From Janthinobacterium lividum (GTDB lineage Bacteria; Pseudomonadota; Gammaproteobacteria; Burkholderiales; Burkholderiaceae_D), in the NCBI RefSeq assembly GCF_034424625.1, contig NZ_CP139976.1:5890001-5954000 (forward strand): 64,000 bases of DNA, written 5' to 3'. Below, piece after piece: positions 8,992 through 19,286 of the stretch (positions are counted from its first letter, which is position 1; each line of letters opens with the position of its first letter). The translations under genes and the position numbers were made by a program. Below the pieces are notes generated by a model, which searched no databases, was not told where the DNA came from, and was given only the letters and a program-made list of their open reading frames with translations.

Positions 8992-9494
8992 GCACCTCTT
9001 CCTCCCTCGCCATTCGTCCCGCGACCGCATCCGACGTGGCTGCCATCTTTGGCATGATCCATGAACTGGCCGTGTTTGAAAAACTCGAACACATGATGAT
9101 CGCCAGGGAATCCATGCTGCACGACAGCCTGTTCGGTGCCCATCCCGCATGCGAAGCGCTGGTCGGCGAAGAACATGGTGAAGTGGTGACCTTCGCCCTG
9201 TTCTTCCATAATTTTTCCACCTTCCTGTGCCGCAAGGGCCTGTACCTGGAAGACCTGTATGTGAAGCAATCGGTGCGCGGCAAGGGCTATGGCAAGCAGA
9301 TGCTGGTGGCGCTGGCGCAACTGGCCGTCGAACGCGACTGCGGCCGCTTCGAATGGTCGGTGCTGGACTGGAATGAAAACGCGATCAACTTCTACAAGGG
9401 CATGGGCGCGGACGTGATGCCGGACTGGCGCATCTGCCGGGTCGCTGGCGATGCCTTGACGCAATTGTCGGCAGGTACGCCAAAGCCGGCCTGA
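8988..9494 (+). CDS. GNAT N-acetyltransferase, diamine/spermidine acetyltransferase-like
   Basis: A 168-residue GNAT protein. IRPATASDVAAIFGMI opens the fold, LYLEDLYVKQSVRGKGYGKQ carries the acetyl-CoA binding motif A (R/Q-x-x-G-x-G/A), and LDWNENAINFYKGMGA is motif B. The VRGKGYG and DWNE..I.FYK pattern resembles spermidine/spermine and thialysine acetyltransferases. Its ATG overlaps the stop of the DMT transporter gene by four bases, so an export-plus-acetylation pair acting on a polyamine or amine is a reasonable inference. Confidence 0.85.
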   Translation: MSTSSSLAIRPATASDVAAIFGMIHELAVFEKLEHMMIARESMLHDSLFGAHPACEALVGEEHGEVVTFALFFHNFSTFLCRKGLYLEDLYVKQSVRGKGYGKQMLVALAQLAVERDCGRFEWSVLDWNENAINFYKGMGADVMPDWRICRVAGDALTQLSAGTPKPA

Positions 9495-9496
9495 TT

Positions 9497-9559
9497 GGAG
9501 CGGGAACTGCAAGGAAGGGGAATTGCAAGGAGGGGGAACTGTAAGGAGGGGAACTGTAG
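9497..9559. repeat. Four-copy degenerate 16-bp tandem repeat
   Basis: Consecutive units GGAGCGGGAACTGCAA, GGAAGGGGAATTGCAA, GGAGGGGGAACTGTAA and GGAGGGGAACTGTAG start three bases after the GNAT stop. A partial copy AGCGGAACTGTA follows about 27 bases later. The rest of the 352-bp gap up to 9846 shows only a leftward terminator and short repeated TTACATTTG words; I see no gene in it. Confidence 0.9.
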
Positions 9560-9650
9560 CGAGCGGATGCGATTTGTGGCCGAGAAGCGGAACTGTACGC
9601 GAGGTACAGGGAGCATCGCAGGCCGCAAGGCGCGCCGCGCAGTAAGTTCC

Positions 9651-9684
9651 AAAAAAATCCCCGCGGGCTAGCGGCACCGCGGGG
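9651..9684 (-). terminator. Intrinsic terminator for leftward transcript
   Basis: Read leftward: CCCCGCGG, a 10-nt loop, CCGCGGGG, then ATTTTTTT. The perfect 8-bp GC stem and seven Ts make a strong terminator. The only leftward gene upstream is the 45-codon ORF ending at 9847, which supports that ORF being transcribed. Confidence 0.85.
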
Positions 9685-9846
9685 TGAACCCATTGTCAAG
9701 TGGGAGGGGGGAGAATGCAATCAACGGTTATCAATATAAACGCTGCCGCTTGCCAACACGCCGACCTTTACATTTGCTTACCGGGCCTTACATTTGACTT
9801 AAATCTGCCAACCAAGTGTCACCGAGTGTCGCTTGAAAGACACTGA

Positions 9847-9984
9847 TTATTTCCGTGGTTCAATCAATGTGCCGTGCAAACCGATATGTTGTTGCGCAAC
9901 CCCACTGCCACCCTGCGCATTTTTATAGATTTGGTACACTGTCAAACAGGCGATGCAGCCAGCAACCACGGCAAAAATGACCAT
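9847..9984 (-). CDS. Predicted 45-residue membrane protein
   Basis: Encodes MVIFAVVAGCIACLTVYQIY, one transmembrane helix at the very N terminus, then a short polar tail ending GTLIEPRK. AAGGAG sits 6 bases before the ATG, and a strong intrinsic terminator lies about 160 bp downstream on the same strand. There is no recognised family. The combination of ideal ribosome site, membrane helix and terminator supports a real small gene. Confidence 0.65.
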   Translation of the reverse strand: MVIFAVVAGCIACLTVYQIYKNAQGGSGVAQQHIGLHGTLIEPRK

Positions 9985-10111
9985 GCGACGCTCCTTGAGT
10001 ATGCTTGAGGGAATCAGGGCCTGCGACGACTGATGATGACCAGGCCAGCAGGGAAGATTCAGTGTGGCATCTTAGGTCTGGGGGGCATTGTGCAATGTCA
10101 AACGCGCCAAT

Positions 10112-10139
10112 TTGACGAGGTCATGGCATTTGATATGGC
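10112..10139 (+). promoter_or_regulatory. Possible sigma-70 promoter
   Basis: TTGACG, a 16-nt spacer, then TATGGC, about 60 bp before the ATG of the 59-codon gene. The -35 is good and the -10 is only fair. Confidence 0.35.
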
Positions 10140-10202
10140 GCAAAGTGGCGGCATTCCGCTCACACAAAATGAACGCATCATTACGCACCTGGGAGCCACA
10201 TC

Positions 10203-10382
10203 ATGAATGTCTCTGCCAAACCGCTCGTCATGAAAATCTACCGCGCCTACCTGCGCTCCCGCCTGGAACGCTATACGCGCGACTTGCAAGCCATCGCCGA
10301 ACAGCGCGAGAACGATTTCCAGGCTGAACGCATCCTGCACCAGGCCGTCGTCTCGGTGCGCTCCAAACTGCACTCGCTGTAA
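10203..10382 (+). CDS. Small basic helical protein, 59 residues
   Basis: Encodes MNVSAKPLVMKIYRAYLRSR followed by charged helical sequence (LERYTRDLQAIAEQRENDFQ) and a tail ending SKLHSL. It is soluble, strongly helical and rich in Arg and Glu. GGGAG lies 8 bases before the ATG, and codon use is like the neighbouring genes (third positions mostly G or C), which supports coding. It ends 11 bp before the convergent transporter gene. No family recognised. Confidence 0.65.
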   Translation: MNVSAKPLVMKIYRAYLRSRLERYTRDLQAIAEQRENDFQAERILHQAVVSVRSKLHSL

Positions 10383-10393
10383 CCGTGATGCCG

Positions 10394-11893
10394 TCAGTGC
10401 TGCCGGCCGGCCACGGCCCAGCGCTCCACCAGCTCGAACAAGCCTTGCGTCAGCAGGGCCAGCACGGCTGCGGGGATCGCGCCGGCCAGCAGCATGTCGT
10501 TGTCATTCAGCGCCAGGCCGATGGTGATGCGCTCGCCATAACCGCCGGCGCCGATGAAGGCGGCGATGGTAGCCGTGCCCACGCTCATCACGGCCGCCGT
10601 TTTCACGCCCGCCAGCATCACCGGCAAGGCCAGCGGCAAGTCCACGTGCAGCAGGCGGTCGCGCTTGTTCAAACCCAGCGCCAGCGCCGCCATGCGCAAG
10701 CCTTGCGGCACCTGCAGGATGCCCGTGCACGTGTTGCGCACGATGGGCAGCAAGGCATACACGAATAGGGCCACCAGCGCAGGTACGGTGCCGATCATGC
10801 CCAGCACGGGGATCAATATCGCCAGCAGGGCCAGCGACGGCACCGTCTGCAGCACGCCGACGAAGGCCAGCACCGTTTGCCGCAGCGGCGCCGAAAACGC
10901 CGCCAGCACGCCCAGCGGAATGCCGATCACGCACGCCAGTGCCACCGACAGCAGTACCAGGGTCAGATGCTGGCGCGTCAGGGTCCACAAGTCGTCGCCG
11001 ATGACTTTATCGAGCAGATTGCTGCGCGCGGCGGCCGGTTTGTTCGCCTGCATGCCGGACGCCAGCCACTGCCGCGCCACGTCAGAGAAAGTCTTGCCAT
11101 CGATTTCCACGGCCGCATTCATGGCAATCATGTCGCCCTCGCTGATGCGTCCCTGCAGCCGCAGCAAAGCCTGCCAGGCGGAGGGAAAACGCTGCGGCAC
11201 GTCGAGCCGGTACAGGAGCATGGCGTCGTAGCGGGGAAAATACTGCTGCGTGTCGGCCAGCACGCGCAAGCCGTACTGGCGGATCTTCGCGTCCGTCGAA
11301 TAGATGTCGATCACGTCCACCTGGCGCTGCGCCAGCGCTTCATAGGCAATGCCGTGATCGAGGCCGCGCGGGCGCTGCGGCAAGCCATAGCGCGCGGCCA
11401 GGCCCGGCCAGCCATCGACCCGGCCGATGAATTCATGCGACAGGCCGAATGTCAGGGCAGGATGCTGCGCCAGCTGATCCAGGCTGGTGATGGATTTTTC
11501 ATCAGCGCGCACGGCCAGCGCATACGTATTGTTGAAGCCCAGCGGCACGGCCACGCCCAGCCCCAGCGCCGCCAGCTCGCGCCGCATCTGCGCCAGATCG
11601 ATGGCCTTGTCGTGCTTGAGGATTTCGCTGGCGATGGTGCCCATGTATTCGGCATATACGTCGATGCTGCCCGCCTGCAGCGCAGCGAGCACGATGGCCG
11701 TGTTGCCCAGGCCCTGGCGGTGCTGCGCCTTGGCGTGCGGCGCGGCGCTCTGCTGGAGGATTTCGCCGAGAATATACGATTCCGTGAAGCGCTTCGAGCC
11801 CACCTTCAAGGTGCCCCCATCCATGGCATGCGCAGGCGCGGCGGCGAAGAGGAGCGACAACAGCAGATAAAACAGCAAACAAGCAGCACGCAC
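10394..11893 (-). CDS. Fused substrate-binding protein/permease of a glycine-betaine-type ABC transporter
   Basis: A 499-residue fusion. After a signal peptide (cleavage near AHA, residue 23) comes an OpuAC-type binding domain, about 27-290, starting LKVGSKRFTESYILGEIL. A BPD-type permease follows at about 305-495, with the EAA-type loop region ALALGLNKRDRLLHVDLPLA. The family (OpuC, ProWX, HutXW) imports betaines, choline or histidine. It starts with GTG preceded by CTGGAG, 21 bp after hutI, as the last gene of the hut operon, so histidine or a related imidazole is the likely substrate. No ATPase partner gene is in the window, which is unusual. Confidence 0.85.
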   Translation of the reverse strand: MRAACLLFYLLLSLLFAAAPAHAMDGGTLKVGSKRFTESYILGEILQQSAAPHAKAQHRQGLGNTAIVLAALQAGSIDVYAEYMGTIASEILKHDKAIDLAQMRRELAALGLGVAVPLGFNNTYALAVRADEKSITSLDQLAQHPALTFGLSHEFIGRVDGWPGLAARYGLPQRPRGLDHGIAYEALAQRQVDVIDIYSTDAKIRQYGLRVLADTQQYFPRYDAMLLYRLDVPQRFPSAWQALLRLQGRISEGDMIAMNAAVEIDGKTFSDVARQWLASGMQANKPAAARSNLLDKVIGDDLWTLTRQHLTLVLLSVALACVIGIPLGVLAAFSAPLRQTVLAFVGVLQTVPSLALLAILIPVLGMIGTVPALVALFVYALLPIVRNTCTGILQVPQGLRMAALALGLNKRDRLLHVDLPLALPVMLAGVKTAAVMSVGTATIAAFIGAGGYGERITIGLALNDNDMLLAGAIPAAVLALLTQGLFELVERWAVAGRQH

Positions 11894-11914
11894 GCGGCGC
11901 TCCAGGACGGATGA

Positions 11915-13141
11915 TCAATCCGGCAAGCTTACCACCGGCGCGCGCCAGACACCGCCATGCACCACGCCCGCGCACGGGTTCAGGCCCAGCGCATACGCCA
12001 GGTCGGCCGGACGCGCGATGCGCCACAGGGCGAAATCGGCGCGCTTACCCACCGCCAGGCTGCCCGTGTCATTCTGCAGGCCCAGCGCGCGCGCCGCGTG
12101 GCAGGTAGCACCAGCCAGCGCTTCCTGCGGCGTGAGACGCCACAGGGTGCACGCCATGTTCATCGCCAGCAGTATTGACGTCATGGGCGACGTGCCCGGA
12201 TTGCAATCGGTGGACACGGCCATCGGCACGCCAGCCGCGCGCAATGCCGCAACAGGCGGCGGCTGCGTCTCGCGCAAAAAGTAGTACGCGCCAGGCAGCA
12301 GCACGGCCACCGTGCCATGTTGCGCCATGGCGGCAATGCCCTCGTCCGACAGGAATTCCAGGTGGTCGGCCGACAGGCCGCCGTAGCGCGCCACCAGCGC
12401 CGCACCGCCCAGATCCGACAGCTGCTCCGCATGCAGCTTGACGGGCACGCCCAGTGCCCTCGCCGCGTCAAACATGCGCTGCGTTTGCGCCGGCGTAAAG
12501 CCGATGCGCTCGCAGAACGCATCGACGGCGTCGACCAGTCCATCGCCAGCCAACTGGGGCAGCATCTGCGCGCACAGCAGCTCGATGTAGGCGTCGGCCT
12601 GGCCCGCATATTCGGGCGGCAGCGCGTGCGCGCCGAGGAAGGTGGTGCGCACGGACACGGGCAGCTGCTCCCCTATTCTGCGCGCCACGCGCAGCATCTT
12701 CGCCTCGCTGTCCGCGTCGAGACCGTAGCCGGACTTGATCTCCAGGGTGGTCACGCCCTCGGCCAGCAGCGCCAGCACGCGGGGCAGGCTTTGCCGCAGC
12801 AATTCATCGTCGCTGGCCGCGCGCGTGGCGCGCACGGTGGACATGATGCCGCCGCCGGCACGGCTGATGTCTTCATAGCTGGCGCCATTCAGGCGCGCCT
12901 CGAATTCGTCGCTGCGGTTGCCCGCGTGGACGATGTGCGTATGGCAGTCGATCAGGCCGGGCGTGAGCCAGCAGCCCTGGCCGTCGTGCAGCACGGCGCC
13001 GCTGGCCGGCAGCTCGTCGCCGGGGCCGAACCACGCGATACGGCCATCCTTGACGGCGATGGCCGCGTCCAGCAGCTCGCCATAGCCCTGCTCCATGGTG
13101 GCCAAATGGACGTTGTGGATGACCAGATCCCAGTCTTGCAT
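11915..13141 (-). CDS. hutI: Imidazolonepropionase
   Basis: A 408-residue amidohydrolase for the third step of histidine breakdown, 4-imidazolone-5-propionate to N-formimidoyl-L-glutamate. Metal-binding [15 protein letters not shown] is near residue 70; KLHAEQLSD, the [10 protein letters not shown] segment and [10 protein letters not shown] complete the active site. The ATG giving [10 protein letters not shown] is preceded by GGGAGGGAAGCG; the open frame upstream belongs to no extra domain. It lies 11 bp after hutD in the hut operon. Confidence 0.97.
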   Translation of the reverse strand: MQDWDLVIHNVHLATMEQGYGELLDAAIAVKDGRIAWFGPGDELPASGAVLHDGQGCWLTPGLIDCHTHIVHAGNRSDEFEARLNGASYEDISRAGGGIMSTVRATRAASDDELLRQSLPRVLALLAEGVTTLEIKSGYGLDADSEAKMLRVARRIGEQLPVSVRTTFLGAHALPPEYAGQADAYIELLCAQMLPQLAGDGLVDAVDAFCERIGFTPAQTQRMFDAARALGVPVKLHAEQLSDLGGAALVARYGGLSADHLEFLSDEGIAAMAQHGTVAVLLPGAYYFLRETQPPPVAALRAAGVPMAVSTDCNPGTSPMTSILLAMNMACTLWRLTPQEALAGATCHAARALGLQNDTGSLAVGKRADFALWRIARPADLAYALGLNPCAGVVHGGVWRAPVVSLPD

Positions 13142-13152
13142 CGCTTCCCTCC

Positions 13153-13728
13153 CTAGGTAAACAGGTCGACGCACAAGACGGCCGAACGCTGCAAGGCGTC
13201 GAGCCGCCATTCCTGCGCATCGTCGGCGTCCAGCAGCAGCGCGTCATGGCGGGCCAGCGCGAACTGCTGCTCGCCACCGCGCGCCAGCACGTGGCCTTCG
13301 CCGGCGACAAACAGCAGGGTCGCCGCGCTGCGCCGCGCCAGCTTGCCCGGCGCCGTGATCTTTTCCAGCTGGTGACGGCAGCGGTCGCGCCGCGTCATCA
13401 CATTGAAATCCGTCGTCGTCCCCCTGACCTGCGCAAGCACGGCCGCTTCGCCGGGAAACCACAGCATCGGTTGCGCCGCGCTCAAGGTCACCTTGCGCGT
13501 GCCATCGAGCGTCAGCTGCACGCTGTCGCCATCGACCAGCATCAGGCTGCGGTCGATGCCGGGAAAGCTGGAAAACGGCCCGCTGGCCGTGATCGTCGCC
13601 AGGCTGATACGCCAGTCAAATTCCATCAGGCCGGCACCGGGCGGAGAAATGGCGATTTCCATCGTGCTGCCGCCGCCATTTTTCCACGGCGCGGCGCGCA
13701 GGCATTCCTGCGGGATGAAGGTCGCCAT
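13153..13728 (-). CDS. hutD: HutD family cupin-like protein
   Basis: A 191-residue protein of the HutD/Ves family, a bicupin-fold protein found in many hut operons. Signature pieces are the opening [20 protein letters not shown], then [20 protein letters not shown] and [11 protein letters not shown]. Its proposed role is to limit hut activity, perhaps by binding formylglutamate; no enzymatic reaction is established. Its ATG shares one base with the hutF stop (TGATG), so the two are translationally coupled. Confidence 0.92.
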   Translation of the reverse strand: MATFIPQECLRAAPWKNGGGSTMEIAISPPGAGLMEFDWRISLATITASGPFSSFPGIDRSLMLVDGDSVQLTLDGTRKVTLSAAQPMLWFPGEAAVLAQVRGTTTDFNVMTRRDRCRHQLEKITAPGKLARRSAATLLFVAGEGHVLARGGEQQFALARHDALLLDADDAQEWRLDALQRSAVLCVDLFT

Positions 13729-15104
13729 CAGAGCGCCCTCAGTTGCGCCAGGGTGCGCTTGTAGCCGGCCGCGATGGCGTCCTGCGCCACATGGCGCCCA
13801 TCGCGCACCTGCCACTGGCCGCCGCACAGCACGTCGCGCACCAGGTTGTCGTTGCCGCAGAAAAGCACGCTGCCCAGCACATTTTCGATGGCCACGCCGC
13901 ACAGGTTCACATGCGTCTCGTCGAGCACCAGCAGGTCGGCGCGGCAGCCCGGCGCCAGGGCACCGAGCTTGCGCCCGGCCGCCTGCGCGCCGCCCTGCAA
14001 GGCCGCCTGCCACAGGTAGTCGCCCACATGGCGCTGGTACGGCGTGGCGGCCACATTGCGCTGCTGGCGCTGCAAGCGCTGGCCATATTCGAGCCAGCGC
14101 AATTCCTCGACGGGCGACTGCGATACATGGCTGTCGCTGCCAACGCCGAAACGCCCGCCGGCGGCGATGAATTCGGCCAGCGGGAACAGGCCGTCGCCCA
14201 GGTTTGCCTCCGTCGTCGGGCACAGGCCCGCCACGGCGCCGCTCGTAGCCATCAGCGCCACTTCATCGGGCTGCACATGCGTGGCATGCACGAGGCACCA
14301 GCGCGCATCGACGTCGACCTGGTCGTACAAGTACTGCACCGGACGCCGGCCGCTGTAATCGAGACTCTGGCGCACTTCGCCCTGCTGTTCGGCGATGTGG
14401 ATGTGGATGGGGCGATCCGCGGGCAGCGCTTGCGCCACTTCGCGGATCTGCGCCACGCCAGCGGCCCGCAGCGAGTGCGGCGCAAAGCCCACCTCCACTT
14501 GCCCACAGCGCTGCGGCGCCAGCGCCTCGACGATGCGCAGCACATCTTGCGCATCGGTGCGGAAGCGCGCCTGCTCCGCGTTCAACGCCTGCTCGCCGAA
14601 GCCAGCATGGCTGTACAGCACGGGCAGCATGGTCAGGCCGATGCCGCTGATGCGCGCCGCGGCCAACACCCGTTCGGCCGTTTCGGCGGGACGCGCATAC
14701 AGCGCACCGGCCATATCGCGCTGCAGGTAGTGGAATTCGCACACCGCCGTGTAGCCATGGCGCAGGCATTCGGCAAACAGCTGCGCGGCGATGCTTTCCA
14801 TCTGCTCCGGCGTGATGTGGCGCGCGAAACGGTACATCAGGTCGCGCCAGGTCCAGAAACTATCCGGCCCATCCCCCGCGACTTCCGTCATGCCGCCCAG
14901 CGCCCGCTGGAAGGCATGCGAATGCAGGTTGACCATGCCGGGCAAGACATATTCGGCCACTTCGGCGCCGGCAGGCGACGCGGCGTTTTCCGCCACCGCC
15001 GTCAAATCGCCGGCCGCGTCCCACTCCAGCAGCACGTCGCGGCGCCAGCCCTGCGGCAGCAGCGCGTGGCGCGCGAACAGCCAGCCGCTCAACGCGCCAC
15101 CCAT
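13728..15104 (-). CDS. hutF: Formimidoylglutamate deiminase
   Basis: A 458-residue amidohydrolase converting N-formimidoyl-L-glutamate to N-formyl-L-glutamate and ammonia. Motifs are VLPGMVNLHSHAFQRAL (metal His pair, near 54-70), the HIHIAEQQGEV segment and GVGSDSHVS, as in characterised HutF. Its presence with HutG shows that the five-step histidine pathway is used rather than the direct formimidoylglutamase route. The start overlaps the end of hutG by 16 bp and its stop overlaps the hutD start. Confidence 0.96.
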   Translation of the reverse strand: MGGALSGWLFARHALLPQGWRRDVLLEWDAAGDLTAVAENAASPAGAEVAEYVLPGMVNLHSHAFQRALGGMTEVAGDGPDSFWTWRDLMYRFARHITPEQMESIAAQLFAECLRHGYTAVCEFHYLQRDMAGALYARPAETAERVLAAARISGIGLTMLPVLYSHAGFGEQALNAEQARFRTDAQDVLRIVEALAPQRCGQVEVGFAPHSLRAAGVAQIREVAQALPADRPIHIHIAEQQGEVRQSLDYSGRRPVQYLYDQVDVDARWCLVHATHVQPDEVALMATSGAVAGLCPTTEANLGDGLFPLAEFIAAGGRFGVGSDSHVSQSPVEELRWLEYGQRLQRQQRNVAATPYQRHVGDYLWQAALQGGAQAAGRKLGALAPGCRADLLVLDETHVNLCGVAIENVLGSVLFCGNDNLVRDVLCGGQWQVRDGRHVAQDAIAAGYKRTLAQLRAL

Positions 15105-15877
15105 GCCACGGCCGCTTCCATCATCTGGCGCAGCAGCGGCTGCACTTGCGCCGCCAGGTCGGGCCGGTAGCCAAATGGCGCTGCCTCATCCATGTACAGG
15201 CACTGGCACATCTCCAGCTGGATCGCATGCACGCGGCTTGCCGGCTGGCCGTAATGGCGCGTGATATGGCCGCCCTTGAAGCGGCCGTTCAGCGCCACGG
15301 TAAATGCCTCCTGCGCGCGCGCGACATCGACCACGGCGGAGGTCAGGCCCACATCGCAGCTGGCGCCATCGGCCGTGCCGAAGTTCAGGTCGGGCAGTTT
15401 GCCGTCAAAGAAGCGCGGCACGCGCGAGGCGATGGAATGGGCATCCCACAGCACCACGGCGCCATGCACGCGCAGCAGACGGTCCAGTTCCGCGCGCAGC
15501 TGCGCATGATACGGCGCCCAGTAGCGCTGCAAGCGCTGCCGCACATCCTGCGCATCGGGTTCGCGGCCAGCCAGGTACAGCGGCTCGCGGTGAAAGGTAT
15601 CATTGGGCAGCAAGCCCGTCGTATCCTGGCCCGGATACAGATTCGTGTCTTCCTGCGGGCGGTTCAAGTCGATGGTGTAGCGCGACCAGCGCGCCGACAG
15701 CACGGATGCATCCATCTCCTGCAAAAAGCCATACAGCTCACGCAGATGCCAGTCCGTGTCGGCCTTGATCAAGGCCTGCGGCGTCATGCGCGCGGCGATA
15801 TCGTCCGGTATGTCGGTGCCCACGTGGGGCATCGACACGAGCAGCGGGATGCTGCCTTCGTTGAAGCGAAAATCCAT
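15089..15877 (-). CDS. hutG: N-formylglutamate deformylase
   Basis: A 262-residue N-formylglutamate amidohydrolase releasing formate and glutamate, the last pathway step. Motifs include LLVSMPHVGTDIP, DTDWHLRELY, SRYTIDLNRP and VLWDAHSIASRVPRFFDG with metal-binding Asp and His. The start giving MDFRFNEGSI is fixed by AAGGAG 6 bases upstream; 18 extra in-frame codons further up lack a ribosome site. It lies 20 bp after hutH and overlaps hutF by 16 bp. Confidence 0.96.
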   Translation of the reverse strand: MDFRFNEGSIPLLVSMPHVGTDIPDDIAARMTPQALIKADTDWHLRELYGFLQEMDASVLSARWSRYTIDLNRPQEDTNLYPGQDTTGLLPNDTFHREPLYLAGREPDAQDVRQRLQRYWAPYHAQLRAELDRLLRVHGAVVLWDAHSIASRVPRFFDGKLPDLNFGTADGASCDVGLTSAVVDVARAQEAFTVALNGRFKGGHITRHYGQPASRVHAIQLEMCQCLYMDEAAPFGYRPDLAAQVQPLLRQMMEAAVAWVAR

Positions 15878-15897
15878 GCTTGTCTCCTTGCTCCCGC

Positions 15898-17463
15898 TCA
15901 GGCGTACAGCGGGGCGAACAAATTCTTGCACGTGCTGCTCAACTCACCCTGCAGCACCATCTGCTTGGCCGCTTCGATATCGGGCGCGAAGAAACGGTCG
16001 GCGTCGAAGAACGGCACCTTCTGGCGCAGCTGCTGGTGGACATGTTCGAGGTGCGGCGAGGTTTTCAGCGGACGGTGGAAATCGATGCCCTGCGCGGCGG
16101 CCAGCAGCTCGATGCCGACGATGACGGCCGTGTTGTGCGCCATGTCGTCCAGGCGGCGCCCGGCGAACGTGGCCATGCTCACATGGTCTTCCTGGTTGGC
16201 GGAAGTCGGCAGGCTGTCGACGCTGGCCGGATGGGCAAGCGACTTGTTTTCCGATGCCAGCGCGGCAGCCGTCACGTGGGCGATCATGAAGCCGGAATTG
16301 ACGCCCGGGTCGCGCACGAGGAAGGGCGGCAGGCCGGACAAGGTGGCGTCGATCAGCAGCGCGATGCGGCGCTCGGCCAGCGCGCCGATTTCGGAAATCG
16401 CCAGCGCCAGGGTGTCGGCGGCAAAGGCCACCGGCTCGGCGTGGAAGTTCCCGCCCGAGACGATTTCCGCCTGTCCGTTGGGACCATCCTGGAAGATCAG
16501 CGGATTGTCCGTGACGGCATTGGCTTCGATCAGCAGGGTGCGGCCGACGTTGACGATCAAATCGAGGCAGGCGCCCATGACTTGCGGCTGGCAGCGCAGG
16601 CTATACGGATCCTGCACGCGCTCGTCGCCTTCCAGGTGCGAGGCGCGGATCGCGCTGCGCGCCACCAGCTGGCGGTACATCTGCGCGGCCAGGATCTGGC
16701 CCGGCTGCCCGCGCACGGCGTGCACGCGCGCGTCGAACGGCGCATCGCTGCCCTTGGCCGCGTCGAGCGACAGCGCGCCCGTGACCATGGCCGCTTCCAG
16801 CAGGCGCTCGGCCATGAACAGGCCATGCAGCGCCAGCGCGTTCGACACTTGCGTGCCGTTGATCAGCGCCAGGCCCTCTTTTGCCGCCAGCACCACGGGC
16901 GCGATGCCCGCCTGCGCCAGCGCTTCGGGAGCCGCCATCAATTCACCGTTGACGCGCACGTCGCCCACGCCCAGCATGGCCAGCGTCATGTGCGACAGCG
17001 GCGCCAGGTCGCCCGAGGCGCCGACGGAACCCTTGGCGGGAATGGCCGGCATGATGCCCGCGTTGTACAGGGCGATCAGGGTATCGACGATCAGCGGGCG
17101 CACGCCGGAAAAACCACGCGCCAGGCTGCCGATCTTCATCAGCATGATCAGGCGCACGACGGCGTCCGACAGCAGTTCTCCCGTGCCGACGGAGTGCGAC
17201 AGGATCAGGTTGCGCTGCAATTGCTCGAGCTTTTCATCGGGGATGCGCGTCTTGGCGAGCAGGCCGAAACCCGTGTTGATGCCATACGCCGCATCGCCCT
17301 TGGCGACGATGGCTTGCACGGCGGCGGCCGACGCTTCGATGACGGGATAGGCCTCGGCAGCGAGGGTCAATTTTGCCGGCGCGGCCCAGATGGCGCGCAG
17401 GTCGGCCAGGGTCATCGCGCCGGGTTTTAACGTCCAACTTTTGGAGTGCTGTGTCATAGTCAT
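15898..17463 (-). CDS. hutH: Histidine ammonia-lyase
   Basis: A 521-residue enzyme deaminating L-histidine to urocanate, the first pathway step. The Ala-Ser-Gly triad that cyclises to the MIO electrophile is at residues 149-151 in [33 protein letters not shown] and the ANQEDHVSM segment are also intact. Length is normal for the family (about 510). A second ATG two codons in is an alternative start. It follows hutU by 13 bp. Confidence 0.97.
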   Translation of the reverse strand: MTMTQHSKSWTLKPGAMTLADLRAIWAAPAKLTLAAEAYPVIEASAAAVQAIVAKGDAAYGINTGFGLLAKTRIPDEKLEQLQRNLILSHSVGTGELLSDAVVRLIMLMKIGSLARGFSGVRPLIVDTLIALYNAGIMPAIPAKGSVGASGDLAPLSHMTLAMLGVGDVRVNGELMAAPEALAQAGIAPVVLAAKEGLALINGTQVSNALALHGLFMAERLLEAAMVTGALSLDAAKGSDAPFDARVHAVRGQPGQILAAQMYRQLVARSAIRASHLEGDERVQDPYSLRCQPQVMGACLDLIVNVGRTLLIEANAVTDNPLIFQDGPNGQAEIVSGGNFHAEPVAFAADTLALAISEIGALAERRIALLIDATLSGLPPFLVRDPGVNSGFMIAHVTAAALASENKSLAHPASVDSLPTSANQEDHVSMATFAGRRLDDMAHNTAVIVGIELLAAAQGIDFHRPLKTSPHLEHVHQQLRQKVPFFDADRFFAPDIEAAKQMVLQGELSSTCKNLFAPLYA

Positions 17464-17476
17464 TCGCGTCTAAGTC

Positions 17477-19180
<1,704 letters not shown>

Positions 19181-19233
19181 GCTGTCTCCTCGTAGGGTGC
19201 GAGCGGGCATACTTGGCCCGCTCTGGTGCTACC

Positions 19234-19262
19234 AGCATAGGTTGTCTATACAACCAAGTCAA
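19234..19262 (-). promoter_or_regulatory. hut operon promoter with HutC-type operator in the spacer
   Basis: Read leftward: TTGACT (-35, 19257-19262), a 17-nt spacer, then TATGCT (-10, 19234-19239). The spacer holds the perfect palindrome GGTTGTATAGACAACC (19240-19255), which fits the GT-N-TA-N-AC core of HutC/FarR-subfamily GntR operators. A repressor bound here would block RNA polymerase directly. HutC is expected to release on urocanate. The leader to hutU is about 50 nt. Confidence 0.85.
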
Positions 19263-19286
19263 CAGATTTTTGCAGGCCCAAAGTCG

